A stretch of 64,000 bases of DNA from Actinokineospora baliensis (GCF_016907695.1 NZ_JAFBCK010000001.1:5258001-5322000); one strand, 5' to 3'. Numbered from the stretch's first letter, positions 17,714 to 26,656 are shown. Program-made: numbers and translations. The notes: generated from the sequence alone by a model not told the origin.

Positions 17714-18520
17714 GTGACCCAGCACCTCGACGATCCCGAGCAGGCCGACAACCCCGGTACGACCAGCCGGCGAGCGCCCGCCCCAGCCCGACCCGGCCGA
17801 GCGGGAGGGCGGGCCAGAGGCACCCGAAGCCGGTTATCGCTGCTGCTGTTATCGGCCACCGGCATCGCCTTCGTCGTCTACGTGATCCGGCCCTACCTGA
17901 CCCTCGACCCCGCCCAGGCCCGGATCCCACCGCAGCACTGGCTGCACTACGCCTTCCTCGCCGGGCACGTCATCACCGGCTCGGTCGCCGTCCTCACCAC
18001 ACTGCTGCAGCTGTGGCCGTGGCTGCGCCGCGAACACCCCGCCGTGCACCGCGCGTCCGGCCGCGTGTACCTCCTCGCGGGCGCCATCCCCAGCGCCCTG
18101 CTCGCCCTGGCCATGTACCCGGTCGCGTTCACCCCCGGCAGCGTCGCCGTCCTCCTCGCCGCTCCACTGTGGACCATCTCGGCCGTGCTCGGCTGGGTCC
18201 GCGCCCGACAGCACCGCTACGCCGAACACCGCCGCTGGATGGTCTACAGCTTCGCCATCATGTGGGGCTTCGGCGTCTGGGGCTTCGTCATCGGCAACGT
18301 CGGCATGCACTGGCTGGGCATCAACCCGTTCATCGCCGTCGAAGCCGCGCGCTGGGTCGGCTGGGTCGGCACCCTGCTGATCGCGCACTGGTGGCTCGAG
18401 CGCCGCGCGGGCCGCAACCTCGGCGGGGTCAGCACCCGCGCCAAGAGGAACACCACCACCGCCGTGCACCCGCACGGCGGCTCCACACCCACCGTGCAGC
18501 TCACCGTCCCGGAGCTGTGA
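17714..18520 (+). CDS. DUF2306 integral membrane protein
   Basis: 268 residues from GTG 17714 behind GGGAGAGGAA. After an unordered, arginine/proline-rich N-terminus (about 50 residues) there are six or seven hydrophobic helices. DUF2306 features are present: HYAFLAGHVITGSVAVL, an H-x-x-x-G-R segment (HPAVHRASGRVYLLAG), and HRRWMVYSFAIMWGFG with conserved histidine, arginine and tryptophan. Members of this family resemble heme/quinone-type membrane proteins but have no proven job. The frame is open further upstream, where it overlaps the AraC gene end; the GTG with its strong ribosome-binding site is preferred. Confidence 0.82.
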   Translation: MTQHLDDPEQADNPGTTSRRAPAPARPGRAGGRARGTRSRLSLLLLSATGIAFVVYVIRPYLTLDPAQARIPPQHWLHYAFLAGHVITGSVAVLTTLLQLWPWLRREHPAVHRASGRVYLLAGAIPSALLALAMYPVAFTPGSVAVLLAAPLWTISAVLGWVRARQHRYAEHRRWMVYSFAIMWGFGVWGFVIGNVGMHWLGINPFIAVEAARWVGWVGTLLIAHWWLERRAGRNLGGVSTRAKRNTTTAVHPHGGSTPTVQLTVPEL

Positions 18521-18605
18521 ACACCGGATCGCCGCGCGCGGTCCGGGCCAACCACGACAGCGCGCGGCGACGCCGCGCACCGCGACCGAACTAAGGGGAT
18601 CAACC

Positions 18606-20132
18606 ATGCCCAGTCGCCGGGACTTCCTGCGCCTCGGGGTCGGGACCGGAGCCATCGCCGCGGTGGGGACCCTCGGGACCCTGCCCTCCTCCGCCGCCCC
18701 CGGCGGCGGCCGCACCAACTGGGACTCGCTGCGGCGCGCCCTGTCCGGCTCGCTCGTGCTGCCCACCGACACCGGCTACGACTTCGCCAGGCAGCTCGCC
18801 GTCCAGGAGTACGACGCGGTCCGCCCCAGGGCCGTCGCCTACTGCGCCTCCGCCCGCGACGTGCAGACCGTGATCAAGTTCGCCCAGGACAACCGGCTGC
18901 CCGCGGTCCCGCGCAGCGGCGGCCACAGCTTCGGCGGCTACTCCACCTCCCCCGGCATCGTCCTCGACGTCTCGCGCCTCAACCGGGTCGAGGTCACCGG
19001 CGCCACCGTCCGCATCGGACCGGGCAGCCAGCAGGTCGACGTGCTCAACACCCTGGCACCGCGCGGGCTGTCCATGGTCGGCGGCACCTGCGCCACCGTC
19101 TGCGCGGGCGGGTTCATCCAGGGCGGCGGCATCGGCTTCCAGACCCGCAAGTTCGGCCTGGCCGTCGACCGGCTGGTGTCGGCGACGGTGGTCCTCGCCG
19201 ACGGCCGCCACGTCCGCGCCTCCGCCGCGGAGAACACCGACCTGTTCTGGGCGCTGCGCGGCAACGGCGGCGGCAACTACGGCGTGGTCACCGGCTACGA
19301 GGTCGCCCCGACCGACGTCCGCCGCATGGTCAACTTCAACATCGTGTTCGAGTGGGAGCACGCCAAGCGGGTCATCGCGGCGTTCCAGCCCTGGGCCTAC
19401 GAGTCCTCCAACGACCTCGCCGCATCGGCGACGATCATCAACGAGGACGCGGGCTCCGGGAACCCGCCGATCGTGGCCATCGGCGGCGCCTGGCACGGCA
19501 CGGTCGCCGAACTCGACGTGCTGCTCGACCAGCTCGTCGCCGACGCCGGGGTCCAGCCGGTGTTCCGCGCCGCGACCGACAAATCCTACTTCGACGCCAT
19601 GATGGAGTGGTACGGCTGCGGCGAGTTCACCGTCGACCAGTGCCACCGCATCGGCTACTCCCCCGAGGCGCAGCTGTCGCGGATGCCCTACAACCGGATG
19701 CGCAACCGCATGTTCGCCGGGTACGTGCCCGAGGCCAACATCGACCGCATGCTCGCCGCCCTCGTCGCCGACGGCCGCGCGGGCCAGACCAGGCTGATCT
19801 ACCTGGACACCTTCGGCGGCAAGGCCAACGAACCCGCCCGCACCGCCACCGCGTTCGTGCACCGCACCTCGAAGATGCTCGCCGGGTTCGTCTGCGGCCT
19901 CAACGACCCCGCCGCCACCACCGAGGACACCCAGGCCGCCACCGCCTGGCTCGCCTCCGCGTTCCCGACCCTGGAGCCGGGCTCGCAGGGCGAGAGCTAC
20001 CAGAACTTCTTCGACCCGGCGCTGCCGGACTGGCGGCGCTCCTACTACGCGGAGAACTACGACCGGCTCGCCAGGATCAAGCGCAAGTACGACCCGCACC
20101 AGTTCTTCCGCTTCGCCCGCGCCATCGGCTGA
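18606..20132 (+). CDS. Tat-exported bicovalent FAD oxidase (berberine-bridge-enzyme type)
   Basis: 508 residues. The N-terminus carries a twin-arginine signal (SRRDFLRLG, then GAIAAVGTLG), so the folded flavoprotein is exported. The FAD domain has both covalent flavin anchors of the family: His107 in RSGGHSFGGY and Cys166 in CATVCAGGFIQGGG. The C-terminal BBE segment YYAENYDRLARIKRKYDPHQ supplies active-site tyrosines. Such oxidases act on sugars, lactols or natural-product intermediates with oxygen as acceptor. It lies 85 bp after the DUF2306 gene. A terminator follows at 20147-20175. Confidence 0.9.
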   Translation: MPSRRDFLRLGVGTGAIAAVGTLGTLPSSAAPGGGRTNWDSLRRALSGSLVLPTDTGYDFARQLAVQEYDAVRPRAVAYCASARDVQTVIKFAQDNRLPAVPRSGGHSFGGYSTSPGIVLDVSRLNRVEVTGATVRIGPGSQQVDVLNTLAPRGLSMVGGTCATVCAGGFIQGGGIGFQTRKFGLAVDRLVSATVVLADGRHVRASAAENTDLFWALRGNGGGNYGVVTGYEVAPTDVRRMVNFNIVFEWEHAKRVIAAFQPWAYESSNDLAASATIINEDAGSGNPPIVAIGGAWHGTVAELDVLLDQLVADAGVQPVFRAATDKSYFDAMMEWYGCGEFTVDQCHRIGYSPEAQLSRMPYNRMRNRMFAGYVPEANIDRMLAALVADGRAGQTRLIYLDTFGGKANEPARTATAFVHRTSKMLAGFVCGLNDPAATTEDTQAATAWLASAFPTLEPGSQGESYQNFFDPALPDWRRSYYAENYDRLARIKRKYDPHQFFRFARAIG

Positions 20133-20146
20133 GCGGACGCGCGTCG

Positions 20147-20175
20147 ACCGGGTCGGGTGATTTCCCCGACCCGGT
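20147..20175 (+). terminator. Inverted-repeat terminator after the FAD oxidase
   Basis: ACCGGGTCGGG (20147-20157) pairs with CCCGACCCGGT (20165-20175), 11 bp, loop of 7, and lies 15 bases after the stop. Confidence 0.65.
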
Positions 20176-20381
20176 CTTCGGCGACTCCGCCGCCCATTCC
20201 GGCGAATGCCACCGGCGGCACCCCTGTCATTCTCCTCAGGCCCCTGGCCGGTAATGTCCCCGTCACACGACCGAGATGGTCGTTCCCCACCGGCGATGTC
20301 ACCAGCAACGGCGCACGCACTCCGGCCACCCATCCCCGGAAAACGTGCACAGCCGCGAAGAACGCCTAGATCGGAGCAGGC

Positions 20382-20981
20382 ATGGGAATAGTCAAGTTCT
20401 CGTTGTCGATGTCCCTCGACGGGTTCATCGCCGGTGTCGACGACCGGCCCGGCCAGGACATGGGTGAGGGCGGCGAGGCACTGCACCACTGGGTGCACGG
20501 CGGCGTGCCCGGCAGCTTCGGCTGCACCGGCGTCGACCGCGAGGTCCTCGAGGAACTGCACGAGGCCAACGGCGCGATGATCGTCGGCAGGCGCATGTTC
20601 GACATCGACGAGGCCTGGGGCGGCAACACCCCCGGCGGCGTCCCCTGCTTCGTCCTCACCCACAACCCGCCCGCCGAGTGGGTGCGCCCGGACTCCCCGT
20701 TCACCTTCGTCACCGACGGCATCCACAGCGCCCTGGCCAAGGCCAGGGCCGCCGCGGGCGACAAGGACGTCGAGGTCGCCAGCGCCAAGGTCGTGCAGCA
20801 GTTCCTGCGCGCCGACCTCATCGACGAGTTCACCCTGCACCTGGCGCCGATCCTGCTCGGCCGCGGCATCCGGCTGTTCGAACACCTCGACGACCTCAAG
20901 GTCACCACCGAGCGCACCCGGGTCCGCGAGTCGAACCACGCCACCCACATCACTTTCCGCGTGCTCAAAGAGAACGCCTAG
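20382..20981 (+). CDS. Dihydrofolate-reductase-family protein (RibD C-terminal domain)
   Basis: 199 residues. The opening MGIVKFSLSMSLDGFIAGVD, GAMIVGRRMFDI, and the segments FTFVTDGIHSALAKARAAAG and VQQFLRADLIDEFTLHLAPI give the RibD_C reductase fold with an NADPH site. It is a distant paralogue of the protein at 8490-9092. It stands alone between two terminators, so it is probably monocistronic. A possible weak -10 lies in the preceding 200 bp, but nothing decisive is seen. Substrate unknown. Confidence 0.88.
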   Translation: MGIVKFSLSMSLDGFIAGVDDRPGQDMGEGGEALHHWVHGGVPGSFGCTGVDREVLEELHEANGAMIVGRRMFDIDEAWGGNTPGGVPCFVLTHNPPAEWVRPDSPFTFVTDGIHSALAKARAAAGDKDVEVASAKVVQQFLRADLIDEFTLHLAPILLGRGIRLFEHLDDLKVTTERTRVRESNHATHITFRVLKENA

Positions 20982-21027
20982 CGAAATCGCCCTTATCGAC
21001 CACGAAATCGCGGCCGATACGCCACCG

Positions 21028-21072
21028 GGGCCCGTGCTCCACTCGCCACTGCGCCGAGCGGAGCACGGGCCC
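21028..21072 (+). terminator. Inverted-repeat terminator
   Basis: GGGCCCGTGCTCC (21028-21040) pairs perfectly with GGAGCACGGGCCC (21060-21072); CTGACCTTTG follows. Confidence 0.65.
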
Positions 21073-21173
21073 TGACCTTTGCGTCACCACCGGTCACCGC
21101 ATTCCAGAAGAAGCCAGACATCGCCGGTTCGAGAAAAATAGGCGATCGTCTCGACGGCGATCTGGAGGATCAC

Positions 21174-22535
21174 ATGGTGGCACCAGCGGCTGGCACCAGC
21201 GCCGCACCAAGCACCGAAAAACAACGGGTTCCCCGACTCGAGGGTATCCGCGGGATCTGCGCGTTGGGCGTGGTCATCACGCACACCGCGTTCATCTCCG
21301 GCCTCGTCGGCTCCTACGACTCCCCACCGACCAACATGTTCGCCGCGGCGCTGATGTCCGGCTTCACCGTCAGCCTCTCCCCCTTCTTCGTGCTCTCCGG
21401 GCTGCTGCTGTACCGGCCGTTCGCCAGGGCGTCGCTGTCGGACAAACCCGGCCCACCACTGGGCAAGTTCTTCACCCGCCGGGTGTTCCGGCTCTTACCC
21501 GCCTACTACGCCCTCACCCTGGTCTGCCTCTTCGCGCTCAACCTCGGCGCCGTCGACAGCGTCTGGTACGTGCTGCGCCCGCTGGTGCTGATGCAGAACT
21601 ACGACGCGGTGTGGATGGCGGGCATGGACCCGACCTGGTCGGTGCCCACGGAGATGCAGTTCTACCTGGTGCTGCCGCTGCTGGCCTGGGTCATGGGCAA
21701 GCTCGGCCGCACCGGCAAGACCATGGACCAGCGGGTCCGCCGCATGATGATCGTCCCGGCGATCATGCTGGTGCTCAACTTCCCGTGGATCATCTACCTG
21801 CACTGGGGCCACCTCGGGCCCTACCCCAAGGAGTACTTCTGGCCGTTCGCGCAGCTGGGCGTGTTCGCCATCGGCATGGCGATGGCCGTCATCTCCGCCC
21901 GCGCGCAACTCGAACCCGACCGCGTCCCCGCCCTGCACCGCGTCGTCGCCGCCCACCCCAACGCCTTCTGGCTGGTCGCGCTCGCGCTGTTCGTGGTCAA
22001 CTGCTTCTCCCCGTTCGCCAGGATCGGCTACTTCGACTTCCCCTACGCCGCCGCCGCGGTCGTGCAGCTGACCACCTTCCTGCTGTGGGGACCCGCGGTG
22101 GTGCTGCCGCTGTCGGTGCCCGGCGCCGCCTCGAAGTTCCAGGACGCGGTGCTGACCAACCCGCCGGTGCGCTACCTCGGCCGGGTGTCCTACGGCATCT
22201 ACCTGTGGCACTTCGCGGTCATCTACTTCTGGTTCCAGAACGGCAGCATGTTCGGCAACGACCCGGTGGGTGTCACCGAGTTCCGCGGCCGCAACAGCTT
22301 CCTGGAACTGATCACCGTCGTCGTGCTCGCCTGCGTGATCATGGCGACCATCAGCTACTTCCTGGTGGAACGCCCGCTGCAGAACCTGTCGGACCGGTTC
22401 ACCCGCCCCGCGCCCCCCGCACCGAAACCACCCGCGTCGGAACCCGCGGCAGGGGCCAAGACGGTCGGTTCCGTCGTCGTCCCCGGGTCGGTGCCGGGGC
22501 CGGTGTCGGCCACCCCCGGCAGCCAGCGCGAATGA
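21174..22535 (+). CDS. Acyltransferase family 3 (OafA/YrhL-like) membrane protein
   Basis: 453 residues from an ATG behind CTGGAGGATC. About ten transmembrane helices. The family's opening motif is present: RLEGIRGICALGVVITHTAF, with the catalytic-type histidine in the first helix, then FFVLSGLLLYRPF and the R-x-x-R-xxP loop FTRRVFRLLPAYY; WSVPTEMQFYLVLPLL and RVSYGIYLWHF follow later. These enzymes O-acylate sugars, glycans or antibiotics at the membrane. The 60-residue C-terminal tail is proline/alanine-rich and probably cytoplasmic. No partner glycosyltransferase is adjacent. Confidence 0.9.
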   Translation: MVAPAAGTSAAPSTEKQRVPRLEGIRGICALGVVITHTAFISGLVGSYDSPPTNMFAAALMSGFTVSLSPFFVLSGLLLYRPFARASLSDKPGPPLGKFFTRRVFRLLPAYYALTLVCLFALNLGAVDSVWYVLRPLVLMQNYDAVWMAGMDPTWSVPTEMQFYLVLPLLAWVMGKLGRTGKTMDQRVRRMMIVPAIMLVLNFPWIIYLHWGHLGPYPKEYFWPFAQLGVFAIGMAMAVISARAQLEPDRVPALHRVVAAHPNAFWLVALALFVVNCFSPFARIGYFDFPYAAAAVVQLTTFLLWGPAVVLPLSVPGAASKFQDAVLTNPPVRYLGRVSYGIYLWHFAVIYFWFQNGSMFGNDPVGVTEFRGRNSFLELITVVVLACVIMATISYFLVERPLQNLSDRFTRPAPPAPKPPASEPAAGAKTVGSVVVPGSVPGPVSATPGSQRE

Positions 22536-22762
22536 TCACCCGAACGGGGTGAAACGCCTGCCGCGCCTGGAATCCACGCCGCGCTGGTGCGCACGATGGA
22601 AGAACAGGCCGGTGGGCGCCGCTCCTACAATGACCACGCGGTGGACCGGCGCCGGGCGGCACGCACCCGCCCGGCGCGCGTCCCCCGCCCGCCGCGACCC
22701 GTCGTCCCGGCCACCGCCGACCACCGGCGGGGGTGTCGCACCTCCTCGACCGAAAGTGTGAG

Positions 22763-23593
22763 ATGTCAGAATCAACTCGCGAAGCCAAACTCGACGTCCC
22801 CGGGGCGACGCTGCACTACGAGGTCGCCGGGTCCGGCCCGGTGCTGCTGCTGATCACCGGCGCGCCAGCCGACGCGACCTCCTTCGCGGGCATGGTGCCC
22901 GTCCTGGCGCGCAACTACACCGTCGTCACCTTCGACCCCCGCGGCTACACCCGCAGCAGCCTGCAGGGTGAGCCGGTCGAGCAGCACCTGGAAGACCACG
23001 CCGACGACGCGCACCGGCTGCTGGCCGAGGTCACCGACGAACCCGCCTACGTGCTGGGCACCAGCGGCGGCGCGCTCGTAGGCATCGAGCTCGCGATCCG
23101 CCACCCCGAGCAGGTCAAGGTCCTCGTCGCGCACGAGCCCGCGGCCATCGACGTGCTGCCCGACGGCGAGCAGTGGCGGGAGTACTTCGACGAGGTCGTC
23201 GACACCTTCCACAAGGAGGGTGCCTTCCCCGCGGTCGGCAAGTTCATCAAGATCGTCGGGGTCAACCCCGAGGACATGCCCGCCCAGCCCGAGCCCACCC
23301 CCGAGATGCTCGCGGGCATGGAGCAGATGCGGAAGAACTTCGAGCTGTTCTTCCCCTACCAGCTCCAGCAGTTCACCAAGGGCACCCCGGACATCGCCGC
23401 CCTCAAGGAGGCCTCGCCCCGCGTGGTGTGGGCCGGGGGCACCGGCTCCCGCGGCCTGCCCTGCTACGTCGCCACCGAGAAGCTCGCCGAGCTCTACGGC
23501 GAGGACCTCGTCGAGTTCCCCGGCGACCACCAGGGCCTCATGACCCACCCCCAGGAGTTCTCCGAGGCGCTGGAAACCGCGCTGCGCGACTGA
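22763..23593 (+). CDS. Alpha/beta hydrolase
   Basis: 276 residues from ATG 22763; a GTG at 22733 would add ten residues. The fold is clear: LLLITGAPADATSF as oxyanion region (tripeptide-like TGAP instead of HGxP), TFDPRGYTRSS, the nucleophile serine in GTSGGALVGIELA, and a final histidine in FPGDHQGLMTHPQEF. Related Streptomyces proteins are annotated as hydrolases of unknown substrate. The 227 bp before it hold no feature I could identify. It is followed by a hairpin shared with the convergent methyltransferase gene. Confidence 0.85.
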   Translation: MSESTREAKLDVPGATLHYEVAGSGPVLLLITGAPADATSFAGMVPVLARNYTVVTFDPRGYTRSSLQGEPVEQHLEDHADDAHRLLAEVTDEPAYVLGTSGGALVGIELAIRHPEQVKVLVAHEPAAIDVLPDGEQWREYFDEVVDTFHKEGAFPAVGKFIKIVGVNPEDMPAQPEPTPEMLAGMEQMRKNFELFFPYQLQQFTKGTPDIAALKEASPRVVWAGGTGSRGLPCYVATEKLAELYGEDLVEFPGDHQGLMTHPQEFSEALETALRD

Positions 23594-23656
23594 GACCCAC
23601 CCCGCCGCCGGGCAGGCAGTGGCCCACACACCCCCCGGCGGCACCGCAAGACGCGG

Positions 23657-23696
23657 GCGGGCGAAGGCGATCAACCCCCAGGATCCCTTCGCCCGC
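23657..23696. terminator. Inverted repeat between convergent genes
   Basis: GCGGGCGAAGG (23657-23667) pairs with CCTTCGCCCGC (23686-23696), 11-bp perfect stem with an 18-base loop, between the alpha/beta hydrolase and methyltransferase genes. Confidence 0.55.
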
Positions 23697-23720
23697 TTCC
23701 GCGCGTCCAGGGGCCTTCGC

Positions 23721-24461
23721 TCAGCCGCGGCGCAGGTGGTGGAAGTCCTGGGTGCAGGAGAATAGGTAGCCCCCGGCCGCCCGGAACCGCTGCTCCAGGT
23801 AGTCCTCGACGAGGTCGCGGGTCACCGGCAGCGGCGCGAGCCCGAGGATGAACGCCGCGACCTCCACCGCCGTCTCCAGGTCCGGGGCCTGCACGAACGA
23901 GGGAACCGTGTGCGTCTCGGCGTCGGCCACCCGCGACAGGTCGAACCTCGGGCCGCCGAACTCGCGCAGCATCACCATGCAGTCGCTGTTGGGGTTCTGC
24001 ATCGCCACGACGCACTCCCCCTCCGGCGCGGTCCACGACGCGAGCGCCTCCAGGTGCGCTGGCCACAGGTCCTGGTCGACGTAGTAGAGGACGTGGCCGC
24101 AGAACACCAGGTCGGCCTCGGTGTCGGGCTCGGCGGCCAGGATGGGGACGTCGATGATCTCCGCGCCGGGCACCTTGCCCGCCAGTTGCGCCCGCAACCC
24201 CGCGTTGGGCTCGATCGCGATCACCCGCTCGAACCGGTCGGCCAGGTGCGCGGTGGTGTCCCCCGTGCCCGCCCCGGCGTCGAGCAGCACCGCGCGGCGC
24301 GGCAACCCCTCGGCGACCCGCTCGAGGTAGCGGGCCGCCTGCCGCTTCTGGTCCGTGTGCGCCAGGAACGTCGCGAACGGGCTCTCGTACTGGGCGCTGA
24401 GGGCGTCCAACCGGGGGAAGTCCACCGGCCCACAGTGCTGCGCCGCGCCCGGTCCTGCCAC
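23721..24461 (-). CDS. Class I SAM-dependent methyltransferase
   Basis: 246 residues. SAM-binding motif I is LLDAGAGTGDTTAHL, the strand-2 acid is in VIAIEPNAGLRAQL, and motif III-like DLVFCGHVLYYVDQDLW follows; the C-terminal part (FGGPRFDLSRVADAETHTVP) probably forms the acceptor pocket. The start is uncertain: GTG 24461 gives the full length, while GTG 24425 (VDFPRLDALS) gives a start closer to the conserved region; neither has a good ribosome-binding site. Acceptor unknown. Confidence 0.82.
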   Translation of the reverse strand: MAGPGAAQHCGPVDFPRLDALSAQYESPFATFLAHTDQKRQAARYLERVAEGLPRRAVLLDAGAGTGDTTAHLADRFERVIAIEPNAGLRAQLAGKVPGAEIIDVPILAAEPDTEADLVFCGHVLYYVDQDLWPAHLEALASWTAPEGECVVAMQNPNSDCMVMLREFGGPRFDLSRVADAETHTVPSFVQAPDLETAVEVAAFILGLAPLPVTRDLVEDYLEQRFRAAGGYLFSCTQDFHHLRRG

Positions 24462-24489
24462 CCGGTGTTCACCGGATCGAGTGAAGCGG

Positions 24490-24888
24490 CTACGCGATCA
24501 GCCAACCGGTGGCGGCGCGCGGGCGGCTGACCCCGACCGGGCGCGGGCCGGGGGTGATGGTGATGTCCTCGTGCAGCCGGGTGAGATGCAGTCCGGTCAG
24601 GACCGGGCCGCTGGCGAGCACCCGCAGGGTCCGGCCGCGGCGCTGGCAGGCGCGGTGGGCGCGCACCAGCACGGCGGTGCTGGCCCAACTCAAGAACGTG
24701 ACCCCGGTGAGGTCGACGGTGACCCGGGTGGTGTCGTCGGCGGCGGTGCAGGCCCGCATGACCTGCTCGTGCCACGGCGTCTCGGTGGCCAAGTCGATGC
24801 GCCCGGTGGCGGCGATGGTGACGTGGCGGCCGGTGCGCTCGACGGTGAGGGTGAGTCGGCGGTCGGGCTGGGCGACGGTCAGTGCCAC
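24490..24888 (-). CDS. STAS-domain protein (anti-sigma-factor-antagonist-like) lacking the usual phospho-serine
   Basis: 132 residues with a STAS fold: VERTGRHVTIAATGRIDLAT, VTVDLTGVTFLSWASTAVLV and LVRAHRACQRRGRTLRVLAS. SpoIIAA-type antagonists are switched by phosphorylation of a serine in a F-[LM]-D-[ST]-[ST]-G motif; here the loop reads FLSWAST, so the aspartate is Ser and the phospho-acceptor position is Trp. It may bind a partner constitutively or be switched another way. The gene is divergent from the adenosine deaminase gene with 130 bp between them; no anti-sigma factor or sigma factor gene is in the window. Confidence 0.8.
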   Translation of the reverse strand: MALTVAQPDRRLTLTVERTGRHVTIAATGRIDLATETPWHEQVMRACTAADDTTRVTVDLTGVTFLSWASTAVLVRAHRACQRRGRTLRVLASGPVLTGLHLTRLHEDITITPGPRPVGVSRPRAATGWLIA

Positions 24889-25018
24889 GGTGGATCCGGC
24901 CCCTTTCGCTCGGATGTGCCTGTTCCACCCCCTTAGAGCGCCCGCCGCACCGGAAAGGTTGCCCCGGGACCGGGAAAACAGGCGGCGATCTCCCCCACCA
25001 CCCTCCTAGCCTGGTGGG

Positions 25019-25984
25019 GTGCGGGACCTGATCACGTTGCCGAAAGCGCATTTGCACGTCCACCTGGAGAGCACCGCCCGGGCGGCGACGGTGGCGCACT
25101 GGGCCGCCCGCGACGGTGTCCCCGTTCCGCCGGGCGGCCCGTTCCCGGGGTTCCGCGCGTTCGCCGACCGCAACGCCCTCGTCCGCGGCCTGCTGCGGTC
25201 CCCGGAGGACTTCCACCGCCTGGCCGTGGAGTTCTGCGCCGACGAGGCGGCACAAGGCACCCGCTACGCGGAAGTCACCTTCACCGCCGCCTCCCACGGC
25301 GAACGCCTCAACGACCTCGACATGCCCTTGGCCGCGGTCGTCGAGGGCCTGCGCGAAGGCGCCCACGCCAACGACATCACCGTGCGGCTGCTACTGGACC
25401 ACTCGCGACGGCAGTCGGTCGCCCGCCTGGAACGCACGGTCGAACTGGCGACCCGCTATCCCGAAGTGGTGGGAATCGGCCTGGCCGGGGACGAGGCGTA
25501 CCCGCTGGCCCCCTTCGCCGAGGTCCTTCGCGCAGCAGGCGAAGCCGGACTCCACTTGGTCCACCACGCGGGCGAGTCAGCGGGCCCCGAGAGCGTGCGG
25601 GAGGCGGTGGAGATCGGCCGCGCCCAACGCATCGGCCACGGCTTCCAGGCACTCGCGGACCCGTCGGTGGTGGCCCTGCTGCGCGAACGCGGCGTGGCGG
25701 TGGAGATCTGCGTGTCGTCGAACGTGGTACTGGGCCTGGTGCCCACCGCCGCCGCACACCCGGTGCGCGCGCTGATCGAGGCGGGTGTGCCGGTCACGAT
25801 CAACACCGACATCCCCGACGTGACCGGCCGCGCCTTGGCCGACGAGTACGCCCTCTGGCGCACGGCGTTGGGATTCACGGACGAGGAACTCGCCGAGGTC
25901 GCGATCGCGGCGGCGGAAGCGTCGTTCGCAACGGCACAGGTGCGGGACGGGTTGATAACGGGTGCCGTTCGGTGGCTGGGGTGA
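25019..25984 (+). CDS. add: Adenosine deaminase family protein
   Basis: 321 residues. The zinc and catalytic residues of adenosine deaminases are all present: the metal pair HLHVH at residues 11-15, HAGE with the catalytic glutamate near residue 185, the GHG segment (QRIGHGF) and the aspartate of NTDIPD. The enzyme deaminates adenosine (or an adenosine-like nucleoside) to inosine. The start GTG 25019 has no ribosome-binding site, but TAGCCT ends six bases before it, so the message is probably leaderless. The sequence LHVHLES differs from the usual LHxHLDG/S at one residue, so a variant substrate is possible. Confidence 0.88.
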   Translation: MRDLITLPKAHLHVHLESTARAATVAHWAARDGVPVPPGGPFPGFRAFADRNALVRGLLRSPEDFHRLAVEFCADEAAQGTRYAEVTFTAASHGERLNDLDMPLAAVVEGLREGAHANDITVRLLLDHSRRQSVARLERTVELATRYPEVVGIGLAGDEAYPLAPFAEVLRAAGEAGLHLVHHAGESAGPESVREAVEIGRAQRIGHGFQALADPSVVALLRERGVAVEICVSSNVVLGLVPTAAAHPVRALIEAGVPVTINTDIPDVTGRALADEYALWRTALGFTDEELAEVAIAAAEASFATAQVRDGLITGAVRWLG

Positions 25985-26076
25985 GGTAGGGGTGGTGCCC
26001 GCTTTCCTGGCGCGAGAACCTGCCGATAAGGCCTGTGATCGGTGCCACGACAAGTGGGGACCTGGGGAGGGCTGTG

Positions 26077-26352
26077 ATGACGGAGAACGAGACACGAGCA
26101 CTTCGGCACGCCGCTGACGGGTCGGTGCTGTTCCACTCGGGCCTGTGGGGCGCACCGATGAGCTTCCTGTGGGCCGGAGCCGATGGCGGCCCCGCCGGTC
26201 ACGTGCCGCAGTGGGTGGCGGAGGCGTTGACGATGCTGGAACGGCGCGGGTTGGTGGTGTTCCGGGTCGTGCTGGGGACACGGGACGTGGCGGTGCGGGT
26301 GACCGAAGCGGGCCTGCGGCGGCTCACCCGAGCTCCCGGTCAAGTCGACTAG
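26077..26352 (+). CDS. Small conserved hypothetical protein
   Basis: 91 residues from ATG 26077 behind the strong site GGGGAGGG. The middle (HVPQWVAEALTMLERRGLVV) and end (VRVTEAGLRRLTRAP) resemble the last helix and wing of a winged-helix domain, but the protein is too short to call a regulator. The 3' end overlaps that of the leftward gene at 26324 by 29 bp. Codon usage fits a real gene. Function unknown. Confidence 0.65.
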   Translation: MTENETRALRHAADGSVLFHSGLWGAPMSFLWAGADGGPAGHVPQWVAEALTMLERRGLVVFRVVLGTRDVAVRVTEAGLRRLTRAPGQVD

Positions 26353-26611
26353 GCCAGTCCTCGTCCGCCAAGCTCGCTCCGACGAGCACATCACGCCAGT
26401 CCACAACGCTCAACGCGAGGGCGTCGCGCAACCGCGCCATGTCCCCGTCGGCGAGCAGAACGATCGCCGCCTGCACGCGTTCGGTGCCGAGGGTGTCGTC
26501 GCCGGTGCGGTGGGGAAGTTCCGCGAGCAACCGCAGAACCTCCGCGGCAGAACCGGGTTCGGGAAAGTCCCGTCGAACCCGCCGTCGCAGTCGTGTGTCG
26601 TCTGTGGCCAC
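26324..26611 (-). CDS. Small conserved hypothetical protein
   Basis: 95 residues from a GTG. Helical, acidic C-terminus (DWRDVLVGASLADEDWPSRL), no motif of known activity. Similar short proteins ending in a W-P-x-R-L-D-x-E-L pattern occur in many actinomycetes (recollection). It lies 45 bp after the DinB gene on the same strand and may be the last gene of the AlkZ-like/SRPBCC/DinB unit. It overlaps the 3' end of the rightward gene 26077-26352 by 29 bp. Confidence 0.65.
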   Translation of the reverse strand: MATDDTRLRRRVRRDFPEPGSAAEVLRLLAELPHRTGDDTLGTERVQAAIVLLADGDMARLRDALALSVVDWRDVLVGASLADEDWPSRLDRELG

Positions 26612-26656
26612 CGGGCGATCGTGCCATGGGGGCTCCGCACCGCCCGGCCTCCGGGC

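Noticed and set aside
18600..20948. Leftward 782-codon open frame opposite the FAD oxidase and RibD-C genes
   Set aside because: Glycine/alanine/valine-rich shadow frame; the rightward genes have full domain matches, start sites and terminators.
22536..22762. Short open frames in the 227-bp gap before the alpha/beta hydrolase
   Set aside because: Low-complexity Arg/Pro/Gly translations, no start signal, no conservation that I can see.
23681..23690. GGATCCCTT near the alpha/beta hydrolase end as another operator
   Set aside because: It is part of a terminator hairpin and lacks the GTAxAAG half.
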